Position numbers and translations under genes: made by a program
Source of the DNA: Helicobacteraceae bacterium
GTDB taxonomy: Bacteria; Campylobacterota; Campylobacteria; Campylobacterales; Sulfurimonadaceae
Direction: 5' to 3'
Assembly (NCBI GenBank): GCA_015488855.1
Contig: WFMY01000002.1
Coordinates: 1-7,914 of the forward strand
Length of the DNA: 7,914 bases
Shown here: piece by piece, positions 6,324-7,914 of the stretch
How the letters are laid out: every line of letters starts with the position of its first letter
Numbering within the stretch: the first letter of the stretch is position 1
Notes under the pieces: generated by a model
Seen by the model: the letters and a program-made list of their open reading frames with translations, nothing else
Told to the model about the DNA's origin: nothing
Databases searched by the model: none

Positions 6324-6339
6324 TACTTCAATTATATAT

Positions 6340-6343
6340 AGGA
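6340..6343 (+). promoter_or_regulatory. Ribosome binding site deciding the purF TTG start
   Basis: AGGA stands seven bases before TTG 6351. An in-frame TAG at 6339-6341 closes the frame upstream, and the catalytic Cys codon follows at 6375, so TTG is the only standard start (ATG, GTG or TTG) available. The nearby ATG at 6355 is out of frame. Confidence 0.6.
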
Positions 6344-6350
6344 TTATATC

Positions 6351-7706
6351 TTGCATGATAACTTAAATGAAAAATGTGCTGTTGTTGGAATATTTGGACA
6401 AGAAGAAGCTTCTAAACTAGCTTATTTTTCACTTCACGCTCTTCAACACCGTGGCCAAGAAGCTGCTGGAATCAGTTCAGCTGATGGTAGAAAACTTCAT
6501 ACGATTAAAAAGCGTGGATTAGTGATGCGTGTGTTCAACGAAGAAAAGCTTCGTACACTCAGCGGTTCTGCTGCTATTGGGCATACTCGTTACTCAACTG
6601 CTGGTGATGACTCTATCTTAGATGCACAACCAGTCTTTGCAAGATATGACTTAGGTGAAATGGCTATTGTTCACAATGGAAACCTTACAAATGCACAAGA
6701 GGTTCGTAATGCACTCATTAAAAAAGGTGCTATTTTTCAAACCTTTATGGATACAGAAAACCTTATCCACCTTATAGCCAAAAGTGAAAAAGATAAGCTC
6801 TTAGACAGAATCATCGATGCCGTTGAGAGGATAGAAGGTGCTTTTTCATTAGTCATTTTAAGTAGAACAAAGATGTTTGCTATGCGTGATAGACATGGAT
6901 TTCGTCCACTTAGTCTAGGAAAACTTCCAAATGGAGGCTACATTGTAGCGAGTGAAACTTGTGCCTTTGACTTAGTTGGTGCTGAATTTATTCGTGATGT
7001 AGAACCGGGAGAACTTCTTATCTTTTCTCAAGGCAAAGAACCAAAAAGTATCAAAGTTTTTGAGCCAACTCCAAAACATTGCATCTTTGAGTATGTTTAT
7101 TTTGCTCGTCCAGATTCTTCTGTATTTGGTCAGTCTGTTTATAAGGCAAGAAAAGATATGGGTAAAGAGCTAGCAAGGCTTGCTCCCGTAGAAGCGGATG
7201 TAGTCATCCCAGTTCCTGATGGTGGTGTCCCTGCAGCTATTGGCTATGCTCAAGAGAGTGGCATACCTTATGAAATGGGGATTATGCGTAACCATTACAT
7301 CGGTCGAACATTTATCGAACCAACCCAAGAGATGCGTGACTTAAAGGTCCAGATGAAGCTCTCCCCTATGACAGAGATTATCAAAGGTAAAAGAGTGATC
7401 GTGATAGATGACTCTATCGTTCGTGGTACCACTTCAAAAAGAATCGTAAGGATGCTCAAAGAAGCAGGTGCTAACGAAGTACATATGCGTGTAAGCTCAC
7501 CACCTACAACAGATCCTTGTTATTATGGAGTCGATACTCCAGATAAGGACAAGCTCATTGCTGCAAATATGTCAAATGAAGAGATATGTGAATACATCGA
7601 AGCTGACTCACTCGCTTACTTAGATGAAGCATCCCTGCTCAGAAGTGTCAATGCACAAGGTGATGAGTACTGCACAGCATGTTTTACTGGTAAATATATC
7701 GTTTAA
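6351..7706 (+). CDS. purF: Amidophosphoribosyltransferase (glutamine PRPP amidotransferase)
   Basis: This cytoplasmic enzyme catalyses the first committed step of purine synthesis: PRPP plus glutamine gives 5-phosphoribosylamine, glutamate and pyrophosphate. The 451 residues fit the full family length. The glutaminase domain has nucleophile Cys9 (KCAVVGIFG), to be exposed by removal of an eight-residue propeptide, plus HTRYSTAG (78-85), HNGNLTN (108-114) and MRDRHGFRPL (178-187). The phosphoribosyltransferase domain has the PRPP loop VIVIDDSIVRGTTS (349-362). Cys244, Cys390, Cys441 and Cys444 match the four iron-sulfur cluster ligands of the Bacillus subtilis-type enzyme, so this is the oxygen-labile [4Fe-4S], propeptide-bearing form. 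It starts at TTG, is transcribed alone here and ends in a hairpin terminator. A palindrome at its promoter suggests repression. No other pur gene is in the window. Confidence 0.98.
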   Translation: MHDNLNEKCAVVGIFGQEEASKLAYFSLHALQHRGQEAAGISSADGRKLHTIKKRGLVMRVFNEEKLRTLSGSAAIGHTRYSTAGDDSILDAQPVFARYDLGEMAIVHNGNLTNAQEVRNALIKKGAIFQTFMDTENLIHLIAKSEKDKLLDRIIDAVERIEGAFSLVILSRTKMFAMRDRHGFRPLSLGKLPNGGYIVASETCAFDLVGAEFIRDVEPGELLIFSQGKEPKSIKVFEPTPKHCIFEYVYFARPDSSVFGQSVYKARKDMGKELARLAPVEADVVIPVPDGGVPAAIGYAQESGIPYEMGIMRNHYIGRTFIEPTQEMRDLKVQMKLSPMTEIIKGKRVIVIDDSIVRGTTSKRIVRMLKEAGANEVHMRVSSPPTTDPCYYGVDTPDKDKLIAANMSNEEICEYIEADSLAYLDEASLLRSVNAQGDEYCTACFTGKYIV

Positions 7707-7709
7707 CTA

Positions 7710-7733
7710 AGTTCTCAGATTTAGCTGAGAACT
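7710..7733 (+). terminator. Hairpin terminator after purF
   Basis: AGTTCTCAG and CTGAGAACT form a perfect nine-base-pair stem with a six-base loop, starting four bases after the purF stop. The following sequence is AT-rich (ACTAATATTTATT) but lacks a clean T run, so termination may be moderate. Being symmetric, it could also stop minus-strand transcripts from the transposase remnant. Confidence 0.7.
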
Positions 7734-7745
7734 CACTAATATTTA

Positions 7746-7914
7746 TTACTTGTCAAGTTTCACCACATCTGGTAAAATCCTAAATATTTCAGGCTTGCTT
7801 ACGAAACCAACTTTGAACTGCCTCAAATGGAGTTCTAAACGAAGGTTTTTGAGAACAGTTATGCCAACAATTTTCCTTGAGTAAAATAGAACCTTATTCA
7901 TTCTCATAAACTAT
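7746..7914 (-). pseudogene. Frameshifted C-terminal remnant of a probable IS481-like DDE transposase
   Basis: No intact gene of useful length is present. One minus-strand frame (7893 down to 7789) ends with KPSFRTPFEAVQSWFRK and then soon stops; a second frame (stop at 7746) reads KPEIFRILPDVVKLDK. Joined at AAG-C-AAG (7794-7800), they read continuously as TPFEAVQSWFRK-KPEIFRI, a pattern like the C-terminal end of IS481-type transposases, where TPxE is followed by W and a PxxF motif. One extra base (the G at 7797 on the plus strand) explains the break. A stop in the first frame at 7894-7896 suggests further decay. The rest, if any, lies beyond the window. The family call rests on motif memory alone; another DDE family is possible. 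Confidence 0.5.

Noticed and set aside
1..7914. CRISPR array, tRNA, rRNA or tandem repeats
   Set aside because: No regularly spaced repeats, cloverleaf sequences or conserved rRNA segments were seen; gaps between genes are all under 170 bases, apart from the transposase remnant region.

Overview
The window is about 35% GC by eye and reads as a member of the Campylobacterota (formerly Epsilonproteobacteria), most like the free-living sulfur- or nitrate-metabolising genera such as Sulfurimonas and relatives. The reasons are the AT-rich codon use, dense gene packing, -10 boxes without a clear -35, frequent TTG starts, a multiheme periplasmic cytochrome c, and the protein style of the two-component pair and PurF. 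The genus is an inference; no rRNA is present.

Left block, minus strand (1-1860). A tightly overlapping set runs from a TATAAT promoter: a 26-residue basic small ORF, then a secreted protein that looks like a stand-alone subtilase propeptide, then a lipoprotein S8 serine protease that leaves the window at base 1. Stops and starts overlap at both junctions (TTGA and ATGA). A protease normally made as one pro-enzyme is therefore encoded as two separately exported chains. This is the most unusual feature of the window.

Centre-left, minus strand (1868-4366). A five-heme cytochrome c, an OmpR-type response regulator and a small membrane histidine kinase without a sensor domain form one apparent operon. 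The regulator starts 20 bases after the cytochrome gene, and the kinase overlaps the regulator by 11 bases.

Centre (4457-6184). A plus-strand gene encodes a DUF234-like protein with a PD-(D/E)XK-type nuclease signature and no ATPase domain. It meets, tail to tail, a minus-strand gene for a protein with a C-terminal J domain and an unrecognised N-terminal region.

Right block (6185-7914). Divergent promoters serve the J-domain gene and purF (amidophosphoribosyltransferase, first step of purine synthesis). An 18-base perfect palindrome sits at the predicted purF transcription start. purF ends in a hairpin terminator, followed directly by the frameshifted 3' end of a probable IS481-like transposase on the minus strand. 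No tRNA, rRNA or CRISPR array was seen, and no stretch over 300 bases lacks a gene.
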